The position numbers and the translations under genes are program-made. A stretch of DNA of 64,000 nucleotides from Aphelenchoides besseyi (lineage: Eukaryota; Nematoda; Chromadorea; Rhabditida; Aphelenchoididae): NCBI GenBank assembly GCA_024699855.1, contig JAMPIQ010000002.1:17174001-17238000 (forward strand), given 5' to 3'. Below the pieces are notes generated by a model. That model was given only the letters and a program-made list of their open reading frames with translations. It was not told where the DNA came from and made no database searches. Of this stretch, positions 23,940 to 35,031 are shown piece by piece (position 1 is the stretch's first letter; each line of letters begins with the position of its first letter).

Positions 23940-24151
23940 TGTTGTCAAGTAGATTGTGCGGACCTCGTAATCCTCGTTCTTATAGCGCCTCAATCCCGCC
24001 ACTATCCTCTCTCTCCCTTTAGTTTGCCCTTTTGGCATGCGGTTCCAAGGCGAAACGACTGGTGTGTGATTCTCCCTGATTGTGTTTTTATTATTCCCGT
24101 ATTGCATACCGATAAACCATAAACCCCAGTCTGAGCAACTAGAACCGAACA
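23940..24151 (+). repeat. Putative 5' LTR (about 212 bp) and primer binding site
   Basis: The segment begins TGTTGTC exactly where the similarity of the host relic ends, and closes with ...GAACCGAACA. It is followed after one base by TTGGCGACCACTGG (24153 onward), a typical place and look for a tRNA primer site of Ty3/gypsy-like elements. A second copy of the segment would prove it, but none is found downstream of the element in this window, so the boundaries are inferred. Confidence 0.5.
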
Positions 24152-24317
24152 ATTGGCGACCACTGGTATCGAAACGAACCAAAAATAACGGTGAGTATTT
24201 TGCGATTTCTGGCAAAACTTCGTGAAATTTTCGGGAGTTAAAAATCAAAAAGTGAGAAAGTAACCGAGTTTTCGTTTTTTCTGCCGTTGCTGCTTTTCTC
24301 TTCTTTTTAGGTACGAA

Positions 24318-27300
24318 ATGAGTGACGTAACCACTTTCGACGATCGTGTGTGCCGGCAGCAGTTGACAAAATCGACGAACAAAATCACGGCGCTTCTCGC
24401 GGAACGAGCGAAGATTCGACTGACCGGTGTGTCCGCGGCGAACATCGAGAAATTGCAAGGGATCCAATGCAAATTGGAGACGCAAATCGAGATCATCGAA
24501 CGATACGAAAGCCGATGGATCGAGGAAGGCGACCTGGACGCACTCGAAGAGTACGGGAAATCGGGCGCCAAATACGATGAGGCTCGTGACGAAGCGAACG
24601 CGGAGATCCGCCTGATCAAAACAGCACTGTCGACCAATCGCGAACCCCCATCAACGTTTGTTTCAACGGGAAGTCAACATGCGACTCATGTTGCGGACAT
24701 CATGGCGAAAATCCAATCGCGAGTGGAACAGTTTGTGTATCGACCGGAGATCGATTACACCTTCGAGTTGTGGTTCAATCGCTACAGTGGGATTATCAAG
24801 GATGCCGCTCTTTCGATCGAGAATCATCGATCGATCTTGCTCACTGCGTTGGGAACGGATGAGTACCAACAACTCGCGAACAAACTGATGCCGAACAAAC
24901 CGGAGGAAACGCCGTTCGAAACACTGGTCGAGACCTTAAAAGGGCAGTTTGCTTCGATTAAAACTGATTTTCAGCGACGATTGGAAGTGCTAACGCTTCG
25001 ACATGAAGCGGGCGAGTCATTCGAAACATGGGCTGAGCGGATCAACGCGACGTTCGCGTATGCAAAGTGGTCGGAACTCTCGGACGATGAGTTCAAATCG
25101 CTCCTGTTCGTGATTGGACTGCAACAAACGAGTGATCGAGCTTACCAAGAAGCCGCCTTGCAAGAAATCGGTGCCAATCCAAGGGCGACCGTTGAGAATT
25201 TGGTTGCACGATGTCGACGAGTGTTGGATCAAGCGAAAGATCGACAGCAAGTGTCGAATTTCGGCGGCAAAGCGAATGCCGTGTATCAGGTTGAAAGTGA
25301 GACTAATGTGAACTCATTTCAGTACAAATCGCGATACCCCAAACGATCCAATGGCAAAAAGTCGGACAATCGTGAACACAAAAACGGAAAGGAAGAACCG
25401 AAGTGCTTCCGTTGTGGACAGAAGCATGACCCGAAGACCTGCAAGTACAAGGACAGCGAGTGCTACTCATGTCACAAGACGGGACATTTACAAGCGATGT
25501 GCAAATCCAAAAAAGTCGAGGCGAAAACCGTGGAAGTCGGAACGATCGAACGAGTGAATTTGGTCAATTCGCGAACTACAGTCATCAATTCGAGATTCGA
25601 ATTCCGCCGATCAGCCGAAATTAAGGTTGGTAACCTTAATCTCCATTTCCAGCTCGACACCGGAGCCGATCGAAACGTGATCGGAACTCTTGAGTTTCAA
25701 ATACTGGGACAGCCGAAACTGCGAGAAACGAACATTCGCGTTGTTGGAGCAGACGAGAAGACCTTGGAAGTGATCGGTGAGTTCGATTCCAAAGTGGAAT
25801 GGCAAGGACAAGAGGCGATCACCTCATTCCTCGTGCTGCGTCGCAACAGCGTTGCGCTCTTAGGAGCACCACTGATCGAGAAGTGGAGGATGGCCGATTG
25901 GAAAGAAGGCGTCAATAGCGGAGTCGATGTGAGCCAAACCAACCGTGACCAAACAGTCAATGCCATCGAAGAGCGTGAGTTGGAAGGAAAGTTTCCAATG
26001 TTATTTGGGGAGGGGCTCGGGAAATGCAACCTGTTGCAGGCCGAATTGCACATTTCGCGAGATGTCAAACCCGTTCATCTGCCGCCTCGTCCAATCGCTC
26101 TTGCTTACGAACCGCTGGTCGAAGCAGAACTCGATCGACTGGTCAAGATGGGGATCTTGGTGCGAGTCAACACGTCGCGATGGGCGACACCGATCGTGAT
26201 TGCAAAGAAGCCGGGCGGAAAGATCCGAATTTGTGCCGATTATTCCACGGGATTGAATCGGGCACTCTCAGATGATTGCTATCCGCTGCCGCGAGTCGAA
26301 GACATCTTCACGAAACTCTCGGGAAGTCGATTCTTTTCGATCCTCGACCTTTCGGATGCCTACCACCAAGTGGAATTGGACGAAACATCGCGAAAATTGA
26401 CGACCATCAGCACTCACAAAGGCATGTTCGAGTATCAACGCCTCAATTTTGGGTTGAAGACCGCTCCCGCGATCTTCCAAAGATGCATGGATCAGGTTGT
26501 ATCGGGGATTAATGGGGTGATTGTTTATTTAGACGACGTTCTCGTTCATGCACCGACGAAAAGCGAGCACGACAAACAACTCAGAATCGTGCTCAACCGA
26601 CTACAGACTCGGGGATTCCGTTTGCAGTTGCCGAAGTGTAAATTCGGTCAAAAATTTGTGAGTTATTTAGGTTCGATCGTCGATGAATCGGGAATTCGAC
26701 CCGACCCGAAGAAAACCGAAGCGTTGCGCACACTTCGACCGCCGGTGAACGTGTCCGAAGTTCGTGCCTTTCTTGGCCTCGTGAACTACTACGGCAAATT
26801 CGTGGCAAAGTTGCACGGTTTGAAGAAGCCGTTCGAAGAACTGACAGTCAAAGGAGTCGAATTCGCGTGGTCGAAGCGACATCAAGAAGCATTCGAGAAC
26901 ATCCGTGAACTTCTTCTGGGTCCCCTCGCTCTCGCGCACTTCGATCCGACGAAAACGCTGATCGTGGCCGCGGATGCAAGTCCAACCGGAATGGGAGGAA
27001 CATTGATGCAACGAGCAGCCGATGGCACAATCGCGACCGTTTTTCACATGGCAAAGTCGTTCACGGAAACACAACAACGCTACTCGCAGATCGAGCGCGA
27101 AGCCTTGGCACTCGTTTTGGCCGTCGAGCGTTTCAAGAGGTTTGTTTACGGGCGTAAATTCGTGCTTCAGACCGACCATCGTCCGCTCCTTGCGCTGTTT
27201 CGAACGGACAACACGAAAGCGTTCGGTCAACGAACCGCAAGCCGATTGTCGAGATGGGCACTGCGATTGCTTGGGTTCGATTTTGAAATCGAGTACGTGA

Positions 27301-28534
27301 ACACACACGCGTTTGGATACGTGGATGCACTTTCGCGTCTGATCCAAGAACATCGCGACTCATCCGATGCGGAAATGGAAGAGGTCGTGGGCCTGCTTCA
27401 ATTCGAAAACGACCAAGAACAAGCAATGATCCAACAAATCGAGGGCGAATTCAAAAGGTCAGAGGGGTTTGGAATTAATTCGGCTACTTTTAGCGATCCA
27501 ACGATGCAAGCACTCGTGAAGCGACTTCAAACGAGTTGGAAAGAAGCGGACCGGCATGATCCGCTCATTGGCATCTTCTATCCGCTCCGTCGTGACCTTT
27601 ACGCGTCGAATGGGACCGTGTTCTTCAAAAATCGAGTCGTCATTCCCGAGGGTCTGCGAAGTGTGGTTACGGCAAAACTGCACGAAGGACATCCGGGCAT
27701 CCGGAAGATGAAGGAATTCGCGCGAAAACACGTGTTTTGGCCGGGACTCAATCGGGACATCGAATCAGTCGTGAATCAATGCAGCTCGTGTGCTCAAATG
27801 GCCCCCGCTCCGAAAAAGATGCCGCTTCAACCGTGGTCGGAACCGAAGGAACCCTGGAAACGTGTGCATATCGACTTCGCGGGTCCGATTCAAAACTCGT
27901 GGATTTTGGTTGTGGTGGATGCAAAAACGAACTTCATCGTCGCGAAGCGAATGCTCAAGACAACAACCGAGAAAACGATCAATCAACTGGAAGAGATCTT
28001 TTGTCAATTGGGATTTCCATCTTCTCTTGTGAGTGATAATGGCCCTCAATTTACTTCCTCTTTATTCTCTCAATTTTGTTGTAATCGGGGCATTAAACAT
28101 CTCTTTTCTCCTTCTTATCATCCTCAGTCCAATGGGAGGGCGGAACGAGCCGTAGGTATCGTGAAATCTGCTTTGGCAAAAGGGGGGAAGGCTTCGCGAA
28201 TCTTCACGAGATCATCTACCAGTGCAACTACTTGCCGTCCGATTCAACACCTCAATCCGCAAGTCCAGCCACCGCCTTTTTCAAGCGTGAATTCAGAACG
28301 CCGCTCCATGCGTTCAAACCGTCGACTCAAGAGTCAACCGTCGACAGCACTGGGAACTCCGGCAACGAGCAACAAGCCGCGAAGTTCAATCGTCATCATG
28401 GAACTCAAGACCGCAAGTTCGAGATCGGTGACCACGTGACCATTCAAATCAATCCGAATCGTCGCGTTCGTGGACAAATCCTCACATTCATGGGTCGAGC
28501 TCTCGTCAAACTTGTTCGGTCCTCAAGCTTCTGA
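24318..28534 (+). mobile_element. Ty3/gypsy-like LTR retrotransposon, gag-pol in one frame with one late frameshift
   Basis: ATG at 24318 opens a frame of 1,373 codons. In order: a gag region, two CCHC knuckles (CFRCGQKHDPKTC near residue 363 and CYSCHKTGHLQAMC near 382), an aspartic protease (LDTGADRNVIG, Asp 447), reverse transcriptase with YLDD at 737-740, an RNase H with LIVAADASPTGMGG and QTDHRPLLAL, and an integrase with HHCC zinc finger (His 1122 to Cys 1155 and following) and catalytic residues Asp 1186, Asp 1240 and Glu 1276, which gives the canonical DD35E spacing. Shortly after Glu 1276 a run of six G (near 28182) puts the rest, about 110 codons to 28534, into another frame. Base composition is more GC-rich than the flanks. 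No 3' LTR was found. Confidence 0.92.
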
Positions 28535-29014
28535 CGTGTAACACCAGAATGCCAACGTCTCTCTCTCTGAGGATCGTTTTCTGCCCGATCTTTGTTTTTT
28601 TTTGACTTTATTCTGTTCCTAGTACCTCGACGAATAAACTCTTTCTCGTAAATTGTATATTTACTCGGAACTAAACAGTTCCCAATACTGAGAACATACA
28701 AATTTGATTCCAAAAGCAAAACAAGAAGAATGCTTGGAGTGTAGTGGGTAAGAAATTACACGATCAAACGAATCGGTTTGTTGAAGTGGTTTCGAACAAT
28801 TAGAGCACTGGTCTTCATAATTCAACATCAACATGCACTGCAATCAACAGATGAACTTGGAACTTGTCGAGCTGAAATGCACACCATCCTGCCAGATTAA
28901 GAATTTGCAATGAAAAGTTCAATGCAACGTCAATTGAAGTGCAAATGAACCGAACAAAAGACACAAAGTATTCAACTACAGTTTATTTCCTAAAGAACAA
29001 GTACAACTATTGAA
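28535..29014. other. Sequence between the LTR element and the secreted-protein gene
   Basis: A polyadenylation-like AATAAA lies near 28633. I searched this stretch by eye for a copy of 23940-24151 and for the missing half of the propeller-like relic and found neither. No gene is seen. Confidence 0.4.
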
Positions 29015-29760
29015 TTAAAGCATGATTGCTTTTGGATCCTCTTCTGCGTCTTGTTGTTGTCCGGCACATGGTTGTCGTTGATGATCCAGAAACCATGGCG
29101 CTGAAAAAGGCCGATTAGTTCAACTGACAAGTTCCATGTCCCTGATAGAGTTCAACATTTGGACTTCTACCTCTTTGGTGTCGAAAGACAGTGCTTTTGT
29201 TACCGTAGATCGAAGTCGACAGATTCGAATCATCAATCTGCAGTAACAAGAGCGGATGCCTCGATCAACAGATGCAAAAGTCAACAGCTTACCTTCGACT
29301 TGAGTTTTCCATCATCCTCGACGTCTTCCTTTGAAACGGGACGATAGTGTCCCAACGGAACGAGAACGAGGAATGTCGATGACCGTTGACGTTGAATTCG
29401 CCGAAAGAATCTGCAGAGTACGAAAACTGCACGTTGATGTCGCAACTGCCGATGGATAAAACGAATCTAAAAACAAGGCACAATAAGAAACGAAGGCTTC
29501 CATTTACGTTTGTGAAATGGCCGGGTTCTCGTGGACTGTGAACGTGAGGTCCAACTCCTTCTTCTTGACGTACATATTAACGGTGCTCGTGCTCCCCACT
29601 CAAACCCTTGTATTTCCTGAAAGAACTGAATGACAAGATCAATCGGTTCCAGAACTCACACGTCGTTTCCATCGGCGCTGAAGTCCGATGAAGCGCAGCG
29701 TGTGAACTGGAGAATCAGCAGCGACCAAATGAAGACATTGAAGATGCCACGGAAAGACAT
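29015..29760 (-). CDS. Small secreted protein, orphan family (second copy); exon 2 frame uncertain
   Basis: ATG at 29760 begins a clear signal peptide (MSFRGIFNVFIWSLLILQFT then RCASSDFSADGND). Following exons on the minus strand: about 29619-29517 (KKKELDLTFTVHENPAISQT), then 29476-29294 (LSIGSCDINVQFSYSADSFG onward), then a basic exon near 29246-29170, and a last exon near 29098-29015 that is acidic (GQQQDAEEDPKAIML). Each has a good acceptor. However, the strongest acceptor for exon 2 (TTCTTTCAG) gives a stop after about 13 codons and the conserved HENPAISQ lies one frame away, so either a different acceptor is used or the copy is damaged. The shared pattern SIxxCxINV with the copy at 18.3-19.5 kb suggests selection at some time. 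Function unknown. Confidence 0.45.
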
Positions 29761-29791
29761 CACACGAAGAGCGGAAAGAACAACAAGAAAA

Positions 29792-31083
29792 CGACTGAAC
29801 AGGACGAGAAGAACGAAAGAAGGTGACGATTCCAAGGATTTTGATCCTGAGATCGACTTGTGAGTAAGCAAATTGGTCAGAAATTAACATTAAAATCACT
29901 AATTATGCGAAACTTCTAAGCACATTAGCGATTCTTGTTTCGTATTTGTGGATTTGTATCCGACTGTCTATCGTATCTGTAGAAGCTCTAAAGCTCAATG
30001 CAGGCATTTGACCAACTTCCGAAATACCGCGCTTCCAATCATTCAATTGTTAGTGTCCGCCGCTTTTCCACAGTTGTGGTCACAATCTAAACTTCTGATT
30101 CTATGACAGAGAAATGTCAAGTCGTTTGTATTTGAAATCATATTCGATAATTTCACTGTTTAGTGTTTTCGAGAACTTGCATTGACTACAGCTCGGGAAC
30201 CAGTGACCCTAGAAGCGTGTGATTAGCAGGACAACAACAACTACTCATGAACTCTAAACCCTGTGAATATCGGCGTATTCCAATCAGCCAACAAGCAAAA
30301 ATACACAACACCCCCCATTCCCTTTTATGACATATCCATCGCGCAAATCGATGTAGCTTAGAGATTCTGGCAACAGTCATTGTTTATATTGTGTTAGTAG
30401 AAAGCTTGAAAGTCTGGCTATTGATTGTGCGTAAACTTGTAGACACCGGATAACTGAGAGAAAAATGAGAGGTCTTCAAAACCAAACAATCTGTCGAAAA
30501 TCGTCCAAAATTGCAAAAGTTTGTGCAGCTCTTACCATGGATGATGGTGAGTCCTTATTTGGCACACTTGTTATAGAGCTTAGAAGATTACGATCATCAA
30601 AGTTTGGAGAAGTGAAATGGCTTGAGAGCTAAATTGCAAACATAAATATACTCAGAAATCGCTTAAATTTGATGACTTGGTTTTATCTAGAAAAATTGAT
30701 CTTCTTTGTTGTAATTTTAACAAATAACTAAATATACTATAAGTATCAATTGGTGTAAATTTGGAGTTGATGGACGCATTGGTTTTGGAAATCGAACTGA
30801 AAATTTGCCGACCAATCAAACTCCACTACTACTTGTCGTTTTACGAGAACAACGAAATAGTTGGAAGTGTTATAGAACGTATGGTCGATAGCCGGAGTCC
30901 AAATAAGTATAAAAGAACCAAATAAACTGAAGGATTATCCAATAAAATTCGAATTGGCCAACAATCTACGGTCCAAGTTCACATAAGAATATGACCTGAG
31001 GCCAACAGCTCAGTGATTGTTGACGTCTTGGTAGATGTGATTGCGTTCTAAAGAACGCTGCCAATCTCGTTCAAATTCAAACT
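29792..31083 (+). repeat. 1.3-kb direct repeat, nearly identical to 19481-20780
   Basis: Second copy of the block described at 19.5 kb. Its left end again starts just upstream of the secreted-protein start codon. At its right end (about 31000) it joins the 2.1-kb block that is duplicated at 56.9-59.0 kb, so two different duplications abut at this point. Confidence 0.85.
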
Positions 31084-33155
31084 CATTACCGCGAGGTAAG
31101 TCTGTGAGTAAGAAACGACCTAACTGAGTCGTCGGAACTTGAGACTCGTTCGTCCGTGTAGGGAACCGATCGCTTTTTCCAATGGCACTGCTCGGTAGTT
31201 TCTCGCGATTGTCCGGAGCTCCGCTTGACCGTTGATCCGGTTAACGAGTCGTCACGTTTGCGTCGTATACAAACCTGAGGGGAAGGTCCGATCCTCCATT
31301 TCACTGATCTTCTTCCAGTTTCTGTAATCGAGCAGCCTCTCAATTCACTTTTCGCTTTAGTTTCTCGTTCAGCATCGATTCCAAGACGGCCAAATGCTTT
31401 TGCCATTCATTTCTCTCCAATTAGAAGTTTGGAAGATTTCTCCGCTCGTGCAAAACTGTAAACCGAGTTCGACGAATCGGGAAACTTTCGTCGTTCTTCA
31501 TTTCCCCGACTTCTTTTTCGTGAATTTTCTGTTTTTTGATATCGTTAGTCGTCATTTTTTGGGAATGTACAAGGATTCTGTCCATAAGGTTTTGAGTTTG
31601 TGATTGTTCATTGTCGTTATGAAATCGATCAACTGAAATATCGTCATGAATCCGCGTGTTTCTCAAATGCCGTTATTTGGAGCATATCATTAAAAAACAA
31701 CATGAAACGGTGCAATGGTTAATCAACGTGCAGCAGATACTTCCGCCATACAAACTCAATCAATGTTCATATGCAAGCTCCTAGTTCAAGCACTTCTGTT
31801 CTAACTCAATACGAATTATGTTTTCTTTTTTCTGTTTCAATCGTATCATCGTTATTGTTTTAAGAACGTTCTCCGAGTCGGTGTTAATTCAGATTCTTTC
31901 GTTGATATTCATATTCAGATATCATCAAACTTCTTCAGACAAAATGGCAAACAACGACGTCGACGAATACAAGCACCAGTATATGGGCGATTTTTGGGTA
32001 CCGGACACAGCTTACCAGGATCCTGTTGATGGGCGATTCTTGGTCGTAAATGATCGTTCTGATTGCACAATCACCGATCTATTCCACTCGAAAGCACAGT
32101 AAGTTTACAAGTTAGCTTCTTCAACGTTTTGTCTAGAACATTTCGTCTCGATTTTTCATCGACAAAAATTGACGGAAAGTCGATGGTAACAAACAACCAC
32201 GAAATATGCGAAGTCTTTCTTTTGGACATGAACAATCCATTGTTTTTGTTCGAGTTAATCGATTATTCGATTTTGTGTTTGGGAGTCGGAATGATCGACG
32301 TTGAGCGTTCAACGATACTCGTCGAACAAGCCGTTATCGTATCGGTCAGCGTTCAAAGTCAGTGGTTCTCTTGGTATCCACTGTCTTCGGCGCCGAACTT
32401 GTACGACGGCTTTGTTCTGAAGATGACAGAAATGTCGAATAGACGTCGACATTTTCTGGTAAAAATGGTGGTTAGCGATGAGCTGCGGATATCTGCACTG
32501 GATGTCCCACTGGGAATGAGCGTCGTTGGATGCTGCGACAATCATCTTTATGGTTTTGCTCTTGGCCAACGAAACGACCACAACGCCGATCACCCGATCG
32601 ATCTGATCAAATTTTCTCTTTCGGACGCGACTCTAATTCAGGAGCGCACAATCAACTGGGAGATCGCAACGAATATCGGCACTGTAAGTTTCATTTTTGA
32701 TTACACTAATTTCATTTTTACGATTCAGGCGTTAAAATTTGACATACACGTTTTTACGTGCGGCATTGGAAGAAAACTCGTTGTAGAGAATTACCGTGGA
32801 AAAGAAGAAACTGAAATCCTGTCGTTGGATTTGGACACCTTCGAGTGGAAAAGCACAGACATTATATTGAAGAATGTTCGGAGAATTTCTAGCGATGGAA
32901 CAAAAACACTGATTGTGCAAACGCAGTCTCATGTTCCAGAATTGCGTAAGATCCACCGATTTGTGTTCAAGTAAGTTGAGACCAGAACTACAGAACTGAT
33001 TGGCTGTTTTAGTCAACCGGACAAGCTTTCTGATTTGGCCTGGTTTCAACTGAAACGCATTTTCGATGCCCGACCTGATGCCTACAATACCATTCTCAGT
33101 CGTTTACCCAAAAATCTTAAGCAAAAGTGTTTTCTCAATTTCAACTGATGGTCGT
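31000..33155 (+). repeat. 2.1-kb duplicated block carrying the intact propeller-like gene
   Basis: Nearly identical to 56869-59015 at an offset of about 25,863 bases, with scattered substitutions and a few small indels (AAACTCATTACC against AAACTCAGATTACC; one C fewer in the second copy near 57090; a nine-base difference near 31830). The upstream 900 bases contain no convincing exon. An antisense frame at 31086-31406 is open here but shifted in the other copy, so it is not taken as a gene. Confidence 0.9.
31944..33148 (+). CDS. Propeller-like orphan protein, intact copy (359 aa, 4 exons)
   Basis: Exons 31944-32098, 32137-32683, 32729-32970, 33013-33148; all junctions keep phase and give 359 residues from MANNDVDEYKHQ to NLKQKCFLNFN. 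There is no signal peptide or membrane helix. Repeated short beta-strand-like stretches ending in aromatic or acidic turns (LVVNDRSDCTITDL, HLYGFALGQRN, ILSLDLDTFEW) resemble a kelch-like or other beta-propeller fold, which is an inference from pattern only. The C-terminal 45 residues look helical (LAWFQLKRIFDARPDAYNTI). Two other family members lie in the window, one nearly identical but nonsense (57807-59011) and one old and broken (23400-23939). The function is unknown. Confidence 0.75.
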
Positions 33156-33818
33156 TTCTGTTTAATTGTACTAAACTTCATTTTTCTTATCTGGTACTTG
33201 ATTTTTCTGATATAAATTAAGCGGTGTTTAGCGAATCTCAGAAGACGAGTAACTTGAAATCACTCTTTTAACAACTCTTTAAAACGCTTAAGTTCCAGAA
33301 CTAGATCACTTATGAATTACTGTCAGATGTACTTCTGACTATTCATGTTTCAATGTTTTTAAAGAACGGGATGGTCAGAAGAAAAGTACCAATCGAACTC
33401 AAAGTACTCAATGCAGAAGTCAACAATCAGCTGACAAAACTATACGAGTATCACTTTGACTTATGATGAGCAGGTGGTTACAAAAGAATGCAATTTGAGT
33501 TTTTTTAATCAAAGAACGGAATTTTGAAGCGTTTTCTAATCTCACTGTCCAATCCTTGGGCTTAAGAGTTTGTTTTCAATTAAGAGAAGTCACTAAGTTT
33601 GTTCCAACTAGTCAGCATCAACAGTCAAGTTGCTCAAATGGTTGCTTCAATCAAAAAAGACAATAGCAAGACTTTCGACCTTGTTTTTATTGTCGGTAAC
33701 CTTTGCGATCATTCTTCAAGCCCAGTTACTTGTTTATTAATTTAATTGTGTAGGCGTCAACTCTCCTAGCTGATTCGACAACAACCTCTTAGAATGCGAC
33801 TGACGAAGAGGTTGTTTT
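33149..33818. other. AT-rich intergenic stretch
   Basis: It holds the 3' flank of the propeller-like gene, including AATTAAG motifs and several T-runs. No gene or repeat copy is recognised here. Confidence 0.4.
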
Positions 33819-34040
33819 TTAGTCATCTTCATTTTCCATTCTTCTGTTTAAAAACTCCACGGTTTTTACCGCTCTGATGAACTTGATCCAATAGAGCCAA
33901 AGTCCATCAGTCGCGTCGGAAGACGTCGATTGTTTCGACGGCAGTTCAGTTTTCGGACTTGATGGAACAAAACTTCCCTTCACACAAACTTGATCGCCAT
34001 CTTTTGCCAAATTCACTTTTTGCAATTCAACTTTTACGGC
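33819..34040 (-). CDS. Terminal coding exon of an unrecognised gene
   Basis: A 73-codon frame follows an acceptor (GATTCTGTAG) on the minus strand, begins AVKVELQKVNLAKDGDQVCV and ends RRMENEDD then TAG. It contains a short hydrophobic stretch (GLWLYWIKFIRAV). The composition is protein-like, but I could not find its upstream exon; it could be an alternative last exon of the membrane protein at 34146-34749. Confidence 0.4.
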   Translation of the reverse strand, partial: AVKVELQKVNLAKDGDQVCVKGSFVPSSPKTELPSKQSTSSDATDGLWLYWIKFIRAVKTVEFLNRRMENEDD

Positions 34041-34145
34041 CTACAGAATCAGTCAGTTATATCCAGACCTTCAGATATGAAGCTTTTAGTCAATAGATCG
34101 TTAGTGTAGAAGCTAAGTTGATGTCAAATTCTGTTTATTTCTGAT

Positions 34146-34749
34146 CTAAATCACTGAACACGCTTCTTCATTGCCCCCCAAAACGTCCAGAACCAAAACA
34201 CAAAAAGCGGCGGCAATGACCAGAAAATGCGAAACGTTGAACATCAGCGAACTGCTCGATGACGGCAATTGCGGAGTACAGAAGTGGATAAGAACTGAGA
34301 GAGAACGAACGGTCCAAAAGCTTCTGAAAACGCAGGTTTTGATTTGGTGGTCAAACCCACGAATCGCATGTCCGAAACGCGCTAAACTCCCATTCAAAAC
34401 GCAATCAACATCGAATCGACCATCCACTTGGTAGAAGTAGCGATACGCATTCATGTACAGAGCACAGCAAACCAAAACAGCCGGCAACAGAAATCCACTC
34501 AAACCCAAACGATCGGCTTCGGCATACAAAGCGAACAACGACACGGGAAGAGCGATCAATTGGGCCAAGCGCAAATGTTGAACGTAACCGTAGTCCATCT
34601 ACAAATCCAATCAATATAATGGAAATGACGAAAGTTTACCCTTTAGTTACGAGCAGCAAAATGAACGTCCAAAGCAGAAAGAAGAAACAACCGCAAATGA
34701 AAGCTTCTTGACTACTCATTTGGTTCAAATACCCAATTTGCATACTCAT
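34146..34749 (-). CDS. Multi-pass membrane protein, unknown family (183 aa)
   Basis: ATG at 34749; exon 34749-34651 encodes 33 residues with a helix (CGCFFFLLWTFILLL), donor GTAACT, and exon 34598-34146 continues in phase with MDYGYVQHLRLAQLIALPVS. Four hydrophobic segments are visible: one in exon 1, LIALPVSLFALYA, GFLLPAVLVCCALYMNAY and, at the C-terminus, FLVIAAAFCVLVLDVL. The central region (FDVDCVLNGSLARFGHAIRG) is polar. No family is recognised; a small ER or Golgi membrane protein is the natural guess. Confidence 0.5.
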
Positions 34750-35031
34750 CGTAAACAAAAACATTTAAAGACAAGTTCAGTAAAATAGTTTTATTGGGAA
34801 ACATTTTCAAATATGATAAAAATCCACGGAGTTGATCGTTTGGCAAGAAAGATTGCTGCCATATCAGATCATAAGCAAGAGGGATGGTTTTTGTACAGCC
34901 ACATATTCGTTTGTAAGAACTCGCCGTTGTGGTTCGAATTCGGAAAACTTGAGCAATCAATCAACAAAATCGAGCTTTTACAAAACGAATCCCTGTGGTA
35001 CGAAGAAATGGAATGTGTGAAAAATCGGACT

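Noticed and set aside
26667..27353. 228-codon open frame on the minus strand inside the LTR element
   Set aside because: It is antisense to the RT/RNase H coding sequence, whose codon bias leaves the opposite strand open. The sense frame has all expected motifs.
31086..31406. 106-codon minus-strand frame upstream of the propeller-like gene
   Set aside because: In the near-identical copy at 56.9-57.3 kb a single-base deletion shifts the frame, and there is no splice or motif support.
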